This document shows positions 35,679 to 48,900 of a stretch of DNA of 64,000 bases, piece after piece; position 1 is the stretch's first letter; every line of letters begins with the position of its first letter. The DNA is from Quillaja saponaria (lineage: Eukaryota; Streptophyta; Magnoliopsida; Fabales; Quillajaceae), in contig CM055610.1 of the NCBI GenBank assembly GCA_029379385.1, positions 20,795,422 to 20,859,421 of the forward strand, read 5' to 3'. Under the pieces are notes generated by a model, which saw only the letters and a list, made by a program, of their open reading frames with translations, did no database searches and was not told the origin of the DNA. The translations under genes were made by a program, and so were the position numbers.

Positions 35679-38600
35679 TTTAATTAGGTGCGCCTGACTT
35701 TTCTTAGGCGTGTGCCTAGACTCCTGGGACCCTAGCGCCTAGGTGCGCCTAGGGCCTTTGATAACACTGCTTATCTAATGCTTCTTCAGTTTCCAGAACT
35801 TCTTTTACTTCTTCATCTCTTTTTTGTTCTATATTGAACATCCAGATTTCTGAGTAGGTTTTTAATGGATCCTTTCTTTTTTCTTTCTCAAATGGGCTTT
35901 GATGGATCTAAATTTATGACAATATTGTTATGAAAGTTTTTCATATTTTCTCTGACATGTGAACCCTAAGGATTACTTTCTTGTCTCTTAGAGCCCACAC
36001 ATCTGTTTCATATAACTCATACTAATAGCTCAGACGGGACCTTTGTGTGTGTGTAACATGTTCTGGAGTTATTGCTTCCCGGATTGTTTGATTGCATTTT
36101 TGAAAAAGTGATCTGAGAGAAGTTCAATTTCAAACTTTTTGAGTCCACGTCTCCAAGACGAGTAAGTTGCGTTGTTGCATACTTGCATGAGTTGAATTTG
36201 ACAAGTGAGATTACCGTAGAGTTCAATTTTTGAGTTATACTGTCATATGAGTCCAACTCCATATTTTGATTAGATTTTTATCTATAGAGCTAGGGAGATG
36301 TCAAATAACTAAGTCAAAATATTGAATTTTGAAATGATCAAGTGTGAAGTCAACATGAATTACGTATATATATATATATATATATATATATGTGGGACCA
36401 ATATATAGAATGTGATAATTTTGAAGTGTTATTTCATAAAGAAACCAAAGTTGTTCGTAGGAATGAGAAAGAAGGAAAAAAAAAAACTGGTTAAAGGGGT
36501 TTCAGGCTTTGATAATATCATGTTTTTTCACCTAGAACACGAACTGTCTCCTTGTTTGAGTAGAGCTGATATACTTCCTCCTAAACATAAAAAACATCTG
36601 TGAGCATGTCAGTGTCCTTTCAGTATCTCATATTTTTGTTTGAACCTGTAGTGCTTTATAATGTATATCGCCCTTGTTTTTTTTTCCTGAAATTTGGAAA
36701 TTTCTATAGACACGGCCTCATGCAACTGTTGACTTGGAAATATCCGAGGATATGCAGCTTGTGCATTATGATTTCAACAGATAAGTGTTAGTATGGTATT
36801 ACCATCTATTTCACACGAAACATGTGACACTACTTGATTGATCACAGAAACATTATTATATAAATGGGTAAAATTATAAAGGTAAATATATCCTCACTTC
36901 CCCTACTATTTTACACACTTTCTCTTTAAAACACTTAGTCATCAGAGAAGGTTGTCGGGCACCGCTCAGCCTCCTCTTCCCTCGTCTTATAGGTCAGAAC
37001 TTGGGAGCTACACGAATGATAATCATCCTCAACATGTAAGTTTAGACACCAATGGACTTAATATTGGTGTCGTCTGTAAAAAAATCATATGATTTGAATT
37101 CCTGATCTACGAACTAAAGTTTTTAAAAAACTCATAAAAGGGGACAGATTCGTTCTTTTGATTCTCAAACTGAATACAGAATCCCACCATAGATCCAAGC
37201 ACACCACGGCATCCAGGACCTGTCATCGTTCAACATAGTCAAAGCTAGCAGTCGGAGGTGGCCGAACGTGCCATCAAGTGCCACCACAGATCCGGCAAGC
37301 TTCTTAAAAAGGGGTAAAAAAAACAGTGGCTTTTAAGCCGATTTCCACCACTCTCCTGTGATCCAAGTTTCTGGCCGAGCCCCCCTCCTAAACTGCTTTC
37401 CTCTGTTGATCAAGAGCTGCCAAAAGCTCCACTATCGGCCTCCATACACGTCCGCACGTGCCGCTATAGGTCACGGTGAGCGAATCCATGACAGTGGCCG
37501 TTTAAGCCACTTTCTATCCTTTTTCGACGACCCAACGCCTCCTATTTGACCCTCACAGCGTTCGTGATCCTCTTTTGAATAGACAACCGCCGACCACTCG
37601 TGATCCTCTTTTGAATAGACAACCGCCGACCACTCCGACAAATAAGCCTCTACTCGTAGTCGATTTAGGTGGTCTGCATTTTGCTCACATAAACCAGATC
37701 TAGTTTTGACTCCAAAAACTCTATTCGACCCGGATCCATATGCATGCCGACCCAATGCGGCCCAGATCATGATCTAGCCAGCCGCGTTCAGGTTTGCAAA
37801 ATTGCATTCCAATTCCTAGATATTTATATATTTAAATGATTTTCCCAAACATTTCAGTATTTTCATAGTTTGGCCTGAATCTTTTAGAAATTCACATAAT
37901 CGGCCCAAATGTTTATATATATTAAATTGTTGACCCAAATTTTTATATAATTACAAAAATGATCCATTTCATTGGTAATTTATGAAAGTACCACACCATC
38001 TTTTATATTTTTCAAGTAAATCTATCTAAATGTTTTGGGATAATTGCATATAGACCCACAGTCTCTTATATTATCATACAAATGATCTAAATAATTCTGA
38101 AAATTAAATATAGGCCCCTAAATTCTTTAAATGGCTTAAGACTTTATAAATTTTGTACAAAATATTGCTTGCAAACTTTCATGTTCTTATAGAATCACTT
38201 GTCAAGGTTGTATATCCATACAAATCGCCTAGAATCATCTGCTTAACTCAACTGATACCTGCTTAAATACTCGAATTGTTGATTATAATAATTGGCATGC
38301 TTAGATTCTTATATGAATTGTGCAAGTCTCTAATCTATTGAAATAAGATCCATGTCATGTAAGGTTTCTCCAAGAGCTTAGGCAAAGAACTGACTGATCT
38401 TACTTGTTATATTTAGAGTCATTCATCATATGATTCATTTGCTCAATAACTGAATAACTTCATTCAATTTCTTATGCTTGTCTACTAGTGTACCTGTGCA
38501 TACACTAAGCAAGTTGAAGATCATGAAATTTTGACACAAGTTGCATGTCCCTATCACACTTTTAAATGCTTCTTTGATTAATGGATGCTCAAACATATTC

Positions 38601-39713
38601 ATGAGTAATAAGTCTTGGCTTTTTAATCTACTCGGAGTTTTATGTTATTGCACATACACATAAATTATATTTTCTATGAATCACACTTTTTCACCAAGCA
38701 CAATTACATGTTTGATAGCTCGACTTATCAGCTTACACAATTTATTACACTTACCTGATGCACTAGACATCCAACAATATATAAGTGATTATGCAAATTT
38801 TAATATCTTCATATACATAATTTGTGGGCAATTCTTGGTCTTTGTGTTCTAACATGAAACATGGAGCTCGACCCTTATCATCATAGCACAAAGGCAAAGA
38901 CGATGACCACTTGCAAAACCTAAAGCTACGAAAAAGATTAGCTATAGTTGACCAAGCTCAACTAATGTCGTCACCTTGCAAAAGGCACATCTTCAATAAA
39001 GCACATGTAAGAAACAACTCAGAGGAAGATACAAGACATAAATCTCTCCAACCACTTATGAATATGAAAGTACAACCTAATTACATTATATTTAGTGCAT
39101 ACACACTCCACGGTAACATGATCACTCTTGAACTTAGCTAAATTTCACAAATACACACTATATTTAATTTATACTTTCATCGCATGCTCTATAACCCGAG
39201 TAGCGTTGGTGCACCACGATTTAGTGGTTTTGATATTTGACTTCATTTTCATATGGTTATATGCTCTTTGCCTTGGTATGAAATCCCTAATACCCAGAGC
39301 TAGGCTATATTGCACAGTCTAGTCCTTTTGATATTTATATATGTTTATATGGATACGCTACGTGTCCTTAAGGATAAACGTTACCTTAGTGAAGTCATCC
39401 TTATTTTAAAGCATGACGCGCTAAAAATACCAAACTCACATAACTGAGCTAGTTACAGCTCATGACTTAACTTATCAAAGAACTTTCAAAATAGAAATTC
39501 ACATGTTAGAATAGCATATCTTATTTATATTATTGGTAATTATGGAAATGATATTACATATATCCTTATGCTATTTAATGATACTTTGTTGAGATCGGCT
39601 ATTCAGCCACATTTAAAATATCAATGCAGGAAAATCTCAACACATAAGCAAAGCTCACTCACTGCAAGTGAACACAATCGTCAAAACAGGGTCTTCAACA
39701 TCAGCCCGAGCTC

Positions 39714-40860
39714 AACATACATATATGCTTCGAGTTGTATAGGCCTTGATACAAGTAGCATGTTATGCTTTAAATCAATGACAGACCTTTTCTAGACCTC
39801 AACATATATACACGCTTTGAGTTGCACAGGCCTTGATAGAAGCAACATGCTATGCTTTAAATCAATGCCATGTCTTCTCCAGACCTCAGCATACATACAT
39901 GTTTCGAGTTGCACTGGCCATGATACAAGCAACATGTTATGCTTTAAATTAAAGGTAGGCCTTCTCCAGACCTCAGTATACATACATACTTTGAGTTGCA
40001 CAAGCCTTGATACAAGCAACATGCTATGCTTTAAATCAATGACATGCCTTCTCCAGACCTCAGCATACATACATGCTTTGAGTTGCATAAGCCTTGATAC
40101 AAGCAACATATTATGCTTTAAATCAATGGCAGGCCTTCTCCAGACCTCAGCATACATACATGCTTCAAGTTGCATAACTATTTTTTAAATCAATGGCAGA
40201 CCTTCTCTAGACCTCAGCATACATACATAGTTCGAGCTGCACAGGCCTTGATACAAGCAACATGCTAACTTTAAATAAAAGGCAAGCCTTCTCCAGACCT
40301 CAGCATACATATATGCTTTGAGCTGCGTAAGCCTTGATACAAGCAACATGCTATGCTTTAAATCAGAGGCAGGCCTTCTTCAAACCTCAACATACATACA
40401 TGCTTCGAGTTGCACAGGCCTTGATACAAGTAATATATTTTAAATCAATAACAGGCCTTCTCCAGACCTCAGTATACATACATGCTTTGAGCTGCGCAGG
40501 CCTTCTCCAGACCTTAACATACATAAATACTTCGAGCTGTATAGGCCTTGATACAAGCAACAAGCTATGCTTTAAATCAGAGGCAGGCCTTCTGCAGACC
40601 TTAACATACATAAATGCTTCGAGTTGCACAAGTCTTGATACAAGCAACAAGCTATACTTTAAATCAATGGCAGACCTTCTTCAGACCTCAGCATACATAC
40701 ATGCTTCGAGCTATACTGGCCATGATACAAGCAACATGCTTTAAATCAGTGGCAGGCCTTCTCCATAGCTTCGAGCTAAACAGATCTTGATACAAGCAAC
40801 ATGCATTAAATCAATGGCAGGCCTTTTTCTTGATCTTAGCATACAGACATGCTTTGAGCC
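39714..40860. repeat. 87-bp minisatellite inside the LTR element
   Basis: About 14 units, each with CATACATACATGCTTCGAG, then GCCTTGATACAAGCAACATG, then CTTCTCCAGACCTCAG. Unit starts at 39714, 39801, 39888, 39975, 40062 and 40149 are exactly 87 bp apart; later units (40216, 40302, 40389, 40471, 40516, 40603, 40690, 40838) include deletions and one gap. Because 87 is a multiple of three, frames of 100-136 codons stay open on both strands; their repetitive products (for example LDTSNMLCFKS) are not taken as genes. Confidence 0.93.
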
Positions 40861-41074
40861 ATACATGCCTTCACGCGAACTCAGTATACAGACATGCTCA
40901 CAATAAAAAATAGTTCTTGTTCCTAACACAGTATACATGCTCAAGACCAAAGACAAGTCTTCGCCCAAGTATAATACACATGCAAAAAACATAAAGTGTG
41001 TTTTAGTCCAAGCATAAAAGCATACATGCTTTAAAGATATCAAATACATGCTCTACTATGAGAAACTAAAATTG

Positions 41075-41250
41075 GGCCAAAGTATTAAGCTAATTAGACT
41101 CTGAGAAATATAACCTCTGGCCAAAGCATTAAGCTAAAGAGACCCTGAGAAACATAACATTGGTAAAAAACATTAAGCCAAACAAACCCTGAGAACATAA
41201 CCTCGGGCCAAAATATTAAACTATAAGGACCCCGAGGAATCAAATCCCAG
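41075..41250. repeat. 44-bp tandem repeat inside the LTR element
   Basis: Four diverged units start at 41075, 41119, 41162 and 41206, with the pattern GGCCAAAGCATTAAGC followed by CCCTGAGAA and ATAACCTC. It is a second, unrelated array just downstream of the 87-bp array. Confidence 0.75.
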
Positions 41251-41517
41251 GGAGCCAGAAAACTCATTCGAAAAAAGATCCCAAGTTGTATTAAAGTCGG
41301 CCTCTAAATCGAACTTATAAACACCTCGAAAATTATGATCCCGAGAAAGTGGCAAGTCAACTTAAAATTAAGCCCTTACACAATGATAAAGGAAGCCAAC
41401 GAGCTCCACAAGTTTCAAACCATACCTCGGAGCAGGTATTACATGTAAGATGGAAAAAGAAAATCAACACTAAACAGTATTTACATTTGTTTAAATAAAT
41501 TAGGCATTGCATGTTAT

Positions 41518-41982
41518 TAGGGATGTCAATGAGTCGAGCTAGGTCGTGAACAGTTCGTGAGTTACTCATTAAAGGCTCTAATCAAGCTCAGCTCTTTTTT
41601 TAAACGAACCGATCTTGAGCTTTATTTTGAGCTCAATCTTTCCAAAGCTCTCGTGAGCTAGCCCGTTTAATATTATTTAATAAATTTTTTATTATTTATA
41701 GATAAATTTATAATAAATCTATTTATATACAAAAAATTAATATAAATTGTTAATTTGCACAAATACTTACTAAGTGATTTTGGGTTCAACTCCCCTTGCC
41801 TACAAAACTTTTTTAGAATTTTTAAAAAATCTTTAAGAGTCCTTAATGAGCCGAGCCGAGCCGAGCCGAGCTTGAATATTTGATCACGAGCTTAAGCTCG
41901 CGAGCTTGAGACGAGCTCGAGTTAGCCTAAAATGAAACTAGCCGAGCCGAGCTTTGCTAAACTTGGCTTGTTGACACCCCTA
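41518..41982. mobile_element. hAT-like MITE nested in the LTR element
   Basis: About 465 bp with terminal inverted repeats TAGGGATGTCAA (left) and TTGACACCCCTA (right), 11 of 12 matching. A possible 8-bp target duplication (ATGTTATT and ATGTGTTG, 5 of 8) is weak. The interior has short inverted, GAGC-rich stretches, including four GAGCC units in a row near 41850-41870. No coding sequence. Ends of the type AGGGGTGTCAA are typical of hAT non-autonomous elements. Confidence 0.6.
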
Positions 41983-43601
41983 TGTGTTGTACACTTAAAT
42001 TTTTTGTAGTAAAAACTCAAAACGAGATCAAAAACACTTGTCAGCTCGATTCGATCCACTAATAGGACTCATTTTTTGGAGGACTAGTGTTAGTATGATA
42101 TTAAACCCATCAAATACACACACGACACGTTGCACCACCTCATTGGTCACACATCACTATATAAATGGGTAAAATCCTAATGGTAAACATATCCTCACTC
42201 TCTTTACTATTTTACTCTTTTTCTCTCTAAAACACTACCTTAGCCATTGAAGAAGGATCTTGGGCACCGAGCAGTCTCTTCTTTCCCTTATCTTGCAGGT
42301 CGGATCTTGAGAGCCACACGAATCATTCTTAAGATGTAGGTCCGAACATCAATAGACTTAACAGTAAGAATCTTATTTTAGTTTTTTTTTTTTTTTTTTT
42401 TGTCTTAATTCTTGCTAAAAGTGTATCTTGTCATTATATATTGTTGGAATTACGGTTTGCATTGACTTATAATTGTAATAACTTTTATTGAAATGAAGTA
42501 AAGTCATGGCATCCTGTGGTATTTAATTGCAGAAATGCAACACAATTGCTAGTAAATATAATTTGGGATGGTGTTGAGGTAGATTGGGGGCAAAAGGTTT
42601 CATTCAAATGCTGGGGCATAAACCAGTCACTTGCGCTTATTTCGATAGCTAAACTTTCGTGATACTAAAAATGTTTTCTTCAACCGATCCTAACTCTCTT
42701 TTCTTTCTGTAGCACTCCTTTTGAGTTGCATGATGGCAACTATATTCTGAGGGCCATGAAATTTTATGAAAGACCACAAGGTGATAATTTGGCACAAAAT
42801 TTTACTGCAGATGGAGGTGAAGATTCTAGTATGTCAGGCATGTATCAACCACAGGTTCCTCTCCCTTCGGTATCTAATCCTCCTGGTAGGCCTCCCCCCT
42901 CACCCCCTCTCCCAGGAATACTGAAGGCACGTGTTAAGCATGAGCATTAACTAGTAATATCTGATGCTCAAAAATTGATCATTAATATTAGGTTTGTTAT
43001 GCCCTAGAAGATATTTTAGCATATCTGTATATTTTGTATAGAATTTGCTATAAAAGTAGGCCCTTTATGATATATATTACATTAATATAGCTATTAATTG
43101 GTGGGTTACAAAAAAATCAATCTATATGGATCAAGACTTCTTAGGTGTTTTGATTCTGGAAAATTCTTTGCCTGCCATGCCCATAGACAGAATTGTAATT
43201 GTTCGATCATATTAGTTTACTGTAATTTGCCCCCATGTGTAGAGAGAAAGTTAATTTGTATTAACCCAGAGATTATCACACTATATTAAATTCTGCAATT
43301 TGATATTCAATGTAAACTGTAAAGTATTGCATTCATTTTAATTTGTTGTTCCTTGTGTTATGTAAAAATTTATGCCAATCCCAATGTTCTTGATTGGTGC
43401 CTTGTTGATTTCAGAAATTAGAACTGTTTTCTCTTTGTTTATGGTTTTTTACTTTCTTGACAACACATGTCTTTTTTTAAAGATCCTATCAATAGAAAAT
43501 TTTCCTGAAAATTTGATTTTTGTTTTCTAAAGAAATACATGGAAATGACCCTCTGTATCTTTCTCAAATGGAACAAATGAGATACTTTATGCTTTTTTAA
43601 G

Positions 43602-44840
43602 GTTAAATTATATTTATGGTCCTGTAATTTGACTTAGATTTCACTTTGGTTCTTATCATTCATTTTGTTGCAATTAGGTCCTCATAATTATAAATCATAC
43701 AAATTGGTCCCTGTCTTCACCTTATCATTAATGGAAGTGACATGGTCTAACAAATATCATAATGGACAAATAAAAATTAACACGTGTCATTGTAAAAATT
43801 TATATAAAATATAAATAAGCAAAACTCAAATTTTATTTATAAATAAAAATGCTATATCAAAAACTTAAAGAAAAATTAAAATAAATAATTTATGTAGAAA
43901 TTTTTTTCTTCTTCTTTGTCAAAAAATCACAACCACCACCATACCACCATGATTGAACTCCAAAATCACCACCTACCACTACTCAACCTCCATATCCAAC
44001 AAATTTAAAAGGAAAATCTAGATCTACATAAAAAACGACAACAAATTTAGAGAAAATTTCAAAACCCACCAATTACAAATTCTTCGGTCTAAGGTGGTTC
44101 GATTTTATATCATGGTGGCCACAATCCCATGAATCTCTCTAGCCGAAATCGTCAAAACTTCTGGTATAATTAGAAAGACAAATTCTAATATATTTTTTTC
44201 TTGTTGCACCTGCTTCAACACCTCATATACAGACCTTTTTCACCACCAAACTCTAATTTTCTCTTCCTTCTCTTCATCTTTTTCTTCTCACTATGAACAC
44301 TCACTTTTTCATCAACTTGTTTGGTGTGCGAAAGACCTTTCCTAGTTTAAATTCTGGGCCTTTGACATTTTCAGTATTTTCTTTGTCTTCCTCTAATTTC
44401 TCTTGGACAAGAGCCTCCCCATCCTCTTTCAGTTCGGTAAAGGACGCTATTGGTTAGTTGGCGTTTTTGTTTTGTTAGGTTAGTATGTTGGAAGAAAAGA
44501 GTATTAAGGATTATGGATTCCGAATTTGAATTTGAATTTGAATTTCAATAAGAGATAGAGTAGGGAGAAAATGGGTTAAGATAAACATTTTAATTTTAAT
44601 ATAACTTTTTTATTTATATATAAAATTTGAGTTTTATTTATTTATATAAACTTTTGTAATGACATGTGTGAATTTTTTATTTCTCTACTATGCTATCCTT
44701 CAGTCCATGTCACCGCAAGGAGACGACGGGACCCAATCAGTAAGATTTTATAATTAAGGGGATTCAATTATAAAAAAGTAAACAATAAGGACCAAAGTAA
44801 AATCCGAGTTAAATTACAGGGACATAAGATATAATTTAGC
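43602..44840. mobile_element. Non-autonomous TIR element (MULE-like), copy B
   Basis: Counterpart of 21463-22657: left end GTTAAATTATATTTATGGTC and an inverted right end near GACATAAGATATAATTTAG. It has the same long inverted arms and no transposase. Confidence 0.55.
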
Positions 44841-45482
44841 CTCTCTTTTTAATGATACCTTCTTTATGAAACAAATGCATTAATTTTGTGCAATATCATT
44901 AACTTGACGTTTCTCTTGTTGCTGCCAGAATTATTGTCCTTCTTCCACTAGTTAGTATTCGAGACTTATCATCTAGAGCTTAGAGACCTTTACAGGTTTA
45001 AAACTCCACCAAATTCAGGTAGCAGTGGTGTTAATTTATATGAAGGGGAGGATTATTCTTTGTTATTTAGGTCAATACCCTAACCAAATAACAGCTTTGT
45101 ATCCAGTGGCGGATCCAAGAAATAATGTCAGTGAGAGCAAAATAAATACAAAAATAAATACAACCTGCTTGACACACTACAAAATTATTATTATTTTGAA
45201 TACATTAGAAAAGAAAAAAAATATCCCTATATGAAATTCTATTCCAATTAAATCAAAAAACATAAAACGACTAAGAGAAACAAAGTAAAATATTTAAACT
45301 ATAACTTATTCAGGAAGTGAATGGGTCATTTTTATTAAATTTTTTTCATAGAAGTTTCATTACGGAAGCAATGAATAATCTTGCAACTCCAATTCATGAA
45401 TCAAATTCTGAAAATTTTTCAATAATTCTATCAAGGCAATGAGATGGATGGCTTTTAAAGGAAACATTAATAAAAAGATAAT

Positions 45483-45976
45483 TGTTAGTATGCAAATAGC
45501 ACAGACCAATAAGGGCACGCCACATGGCACATAACAGCCCTGGATTCAAGAAACATGTAACCAACAGGCATAAATGAAAAAGGATATGTAACTCTCGAGC
45601 ATAAATGAGAATAAAAGCATAAACGGGCAGAAACTGACCGAAGTAAAGACAATCCATGAAACAGCAACTACATATAGCATGCCAAAATCTCCAGGTGGGG
45701 GAGGATGATTTTATAGTTTTAACATGTTTTGTTGATTATAACTAAAGAGTTCTGACTTGATCATCGGAGGATTATCAGGGAAATTTCCCGACCTCTGACT
45801 TCTTTTTTAATTGATCTCTCCATGTCACATCTATTTCAAACTTGGTGGAACTGTTCAGCTCAACCCCGTCATCCTGGTGACTGACTTGATTAGTGGACAA
45901 GGTAGAAGCAAGTCTCAAGCCTAAGTAGTCTATAAATTCCAATTGACTATCCAGCTAGTCAAAATTAGATTTAACA
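45483..45976. mobile_element. Solo LTR, copy B only
   Basis: 494 bp beginning TGTTAGTATG and ending GATTTAACA, flanked on both sides by ATAAT (45478-45482 and 45977-45981). Copy A reads GATAATGAATTC at the same place with one ATAAT, so the empty site is visible. TG...CA ends plus a 5-bp target duplication and no interior fit an LTR left after recombination between two LTRs. The first ten bases equal those of the 36786 LTR, but the rest does not obviously match, so it is perhaps a related family. Confidence 0.8.
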
Positions 45977-48900
45977 ATAATGAATTCTTTCCGCAACGAT
46001 GACTAAAACTAGATAAAGAAAAAATTACACTAGTATATAATTTGATTCATTGTCTTAAACAATTTAATAGAAATATCACTTCAGAATCTCTCTTGACAAT
46101 GCTATATATATAAATCTAAAATTGTTTATAAATTGTCGTAAGTTAAATTAAGAAAAATTCAGATCAACCAAAAAGAAGAATGCATATATATATTTAAAAA
46201 AAAGAAAAAAAAGAATTGATGAGCCTTATGAGTTAAGTAATGCTATGCAAAAAATAGCTTACTATTTATCCTTTGTTTGAACATATATTTAGCTGGGGTT
46301 GTTAATTGGTAACCACAAATTTAAAATTAGTAATTTAATTTTTATATTATATTTGTTTATTTTAGTTGTGTGACTCTGAATTGTTAGTTTCGTTAGTAAG
46401 TTTTGGTGAACTAAAGTGTAGAAATTAAAATGGTATTTTTGCTAGTAAGTTTTGGTGAACGAAGTGTAGAAATTAAAATGAACCTGATATAATAACAATC
46501 ATTTGTTTAATTGTTGTCTTGAAAGTTTTAATTTCAGTTGAAAAAAAAATGGGGGAAAAATTTTACTTGACCCTTAGTCAGTGGGGGAATAAATTTAGTT
46601 AACACACAATTGATAGAGCTATATAAAAAAATTTACATGTATTCATATATGAATTTTAAGATTGAGTAGCGTCAACTGACCCTACGTGAGAAAAGGTGGA
46701 TTCGCCCCTCACTCATCTTCTTCTTTTTTTATTCTACTCACCAGCTAATTAACCACTCTTTTTCTCTCTTTACATTGAAAAGTACAAATGAAAAAAATAT
46801 ATATATTTGAAATTTATTACTTGATTAGAAATTTTTTTCCACATTATTGCTTATGCTCTACTGCTCACCACTCACCAGCTAATTAACCACTCTTTTTTTC
46901 TGTCTACATTGAAAAGTAAAAAAGATTTGAAATTGATTACTTGATTAGAAGTTTTTTCCACGTTATTGCTTATCCTCACTTCATTAATTAGGTTTTACTT
47001 ATCTTTAGTGTTTTTTTTAATGTCATACAAGCATTTTTAAGAGGAATTACATCAACTAGCAAGAAGCATACAAGTTAGCTAACCAAACAAGTGGGTTTTG
47101 ATCACCATCAAGGCATTAACTCGTACAAATCTCAGCATGGACAAACACCATTGGACTTTCATGAGTCAAATTAATTAATAACATTACCATTAAATCTATC
47201 CTCAAAAAAGATTAGGTATCTTGATGACATAATTTTAAGGTTTTTTTTTTTTTTTTTGGCCAGATTTTTAAGTGATTGATACATAGATGTATAAATAATT
47301 ATTCTAATTTTTGTTTGTATGTTTCATTTGTTTCTATTATACAATCTTCCTGTCAAATGGGAGGAATATATGTTAATCTATTCTCATATATATGGATGAA
47401 AGTCATACCAATAATTTACAACAAATGGGGTAGTTTTCAAAAGAAACTGATTTCTTTTTTATTTATTTTATTTTAAAAAAAATATGATTCTAACTAAATG
47501 TATAAGCCGAGGTCTAATTCTCGATTATTTAATTAAGAGTTTCTAATACCATTTTAAATGATCAATTTTTATTTATTTTAAAAAAAAAAACTAACAATTA
47601 AGTGAAGTTTGAGACATGAATCTTAATCTACTACCAAATACTTTTGGTTTTCCATTTGTTGTCTTCTCTCTATAATTTACAAATTAGAGTGTATGTTATC
47701 ATTTGAGAATGGCTATTTTCTCTTCTAGATGACAAGCTTCTTGTCAAGAAACATGCCTATATATTACTTAATTAATTAATTTCGCTTTGACAAGTTTAAA
47801 CCGTGGAATAAAAATAAGACATTCTTCATAAATTGATAATTACATCTATTTAAACATAATGAACCAAAAACTATTGAAAAGGATATATATATATTCCCAC
47901 TAATATCCCCAAACTCTTTTGGCATGAGTACTCTAATCTCGTTTAGGATTCGTAATTATTTTTCTTCACAAGTATCTTTCTACAGGCTCAAACCCCTGGC
48001 ATTGCGTAGAGACCTCTTAACTCCTGAGCTCAAACTTATCTTATCACTTGAATCAGGCTTTTAGGATAAAAATATCTCTAAAAGTCACTTATATATATAA
48101 TTGTACAATATTATTTTATTTTAATCAATAAATTTTTTTCTAAAGACCATTTAACACAAAATATATGTTAGTTATATCTCTTTAATTAGACAGTTGAAAT
48201 ATGTTTTGTCTAGTTCTAATTGGTGGATTATAGTCAAAATCATTATAAATTATGATTGCAGCCAAGTGAGAGAGGCATGAATTATACTTTACACAGAAAG
48301 TAGCATGGAACATGCATCCATTGGCTACCATTGACATTAATTATTTAGTTGTTAAGGGGTCTTAGTCCATGCTTACTATAATCTTGGCTATTCAAATTGT
48401 CTCTATACTAGATCTTATTTTTTTAGGTCAAAATATTGTCATCTGCATAACTCCAAACAAATGGTCCTACAAATAAGGTTAAAAGGTTGAAGGTTCCTTT
48501 TGTCAGAGGAATATCTAAAACAATTTATGTTTTCTTTTTTTTTCCTTTCATAGTTACGTTTAGGGTGTACTTAACTATACGGAGGATTTTTAAATTTATT
48601 TCTTATTAGATGAGTGTTCGTACACAAAAACAATTTTTATACACCTAGAGCTTTTATATTTGTCTTTAAACCGGTGTGTATTATTATATATTATACTAAA
48701 TTTTGTATCTCTAAAATTCATAAATAAAAATATCAATTTGTCTACTTCTGAATTAATTATATAAAAGTGATTAATTAATAGTAATTACACGATTCATCTA
48801 CCAACACAATCCTGGGATAAATCTCATTTTAATTTGCAATTTGTAATAATTTGATTATATTATGTTATGTCTGTTTAACCAATAGACCTATTGAGGTAAT

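Larger units (their letters stand above)
36786..42363. mobile_element. LTR retrotransposon derivative without coding genes
   Basis: 5' LTR 36786-37063 and 3' LTR 42088-42363 (276-278 bp) both begin TGTTAGTATG; the 3' LTR ends ACTTAACA and the 5' LTR ends ACTTAATA. It is flanked by a 5-bp target duplication, GTAAG at 42364-42368 and ATAAG (one change) at 36781-36785; the empty site in copy A has a single GTAAG. Just inside the 5' LTR, TTGGTGTCGTCTGT resembles a decayed primer-binding site of the TGGCGCCGTCTG kind. A purine stretch GGAGGACTAG precedes the 3' LTR. No gag, protease, reverse transcriptase or integrase was recognised in about 5 kb, so it is a large non-autonomous (LARD-like) or heavily decayed element, perhaps Ty3/gypsy. 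LTR identity is about 75-80% by eye. Confidence 0.88.
32908..42950 (+). pseudogene. DP transcription factor pseudogene (copy B)
   Basis: Exon matches to copy A: 32908-32987, 33215-33258, 34222-34284, 34418-34563, 34710-34778, 34983-35081, 36710-36780, then after the LTR element about 42716-42950. Three faults disable it. First, the N-terminal exon and promoter were not duplicated. Second, one base is missing in the DNA-contact motif: ACGACGAAG in A is ACGCGAAG here (34441-34448), so RRRVYDALN becomes REEFMKH and stops at TGA 34463-34465. Third, an LTR element sits at the donor of the next-to-last exon and the donor reads AT instead of GT. The last exon keeps the longer C terminus [11 protein letters not shown], ending in TAA at 42948-42950, which I take as ancestral. 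The rest of the frame is well preserved, so the damage is fairly recent. Confidence 0.88.

Noticed and set aside
39792..41049. Open frames of 87-136 codons on both strands
   Set aside because: They are by-products of the 87-bp tandem array, whose period is a multiple of three. Both strands are open and the products are simple repeats.
36786..42363. Autonomous retrotransposon with gag-pol
   Set aside because: No reverse transcriptase, integrase or protease motif was found in any frame. Only arrays, a nested element and short chance frames are present.
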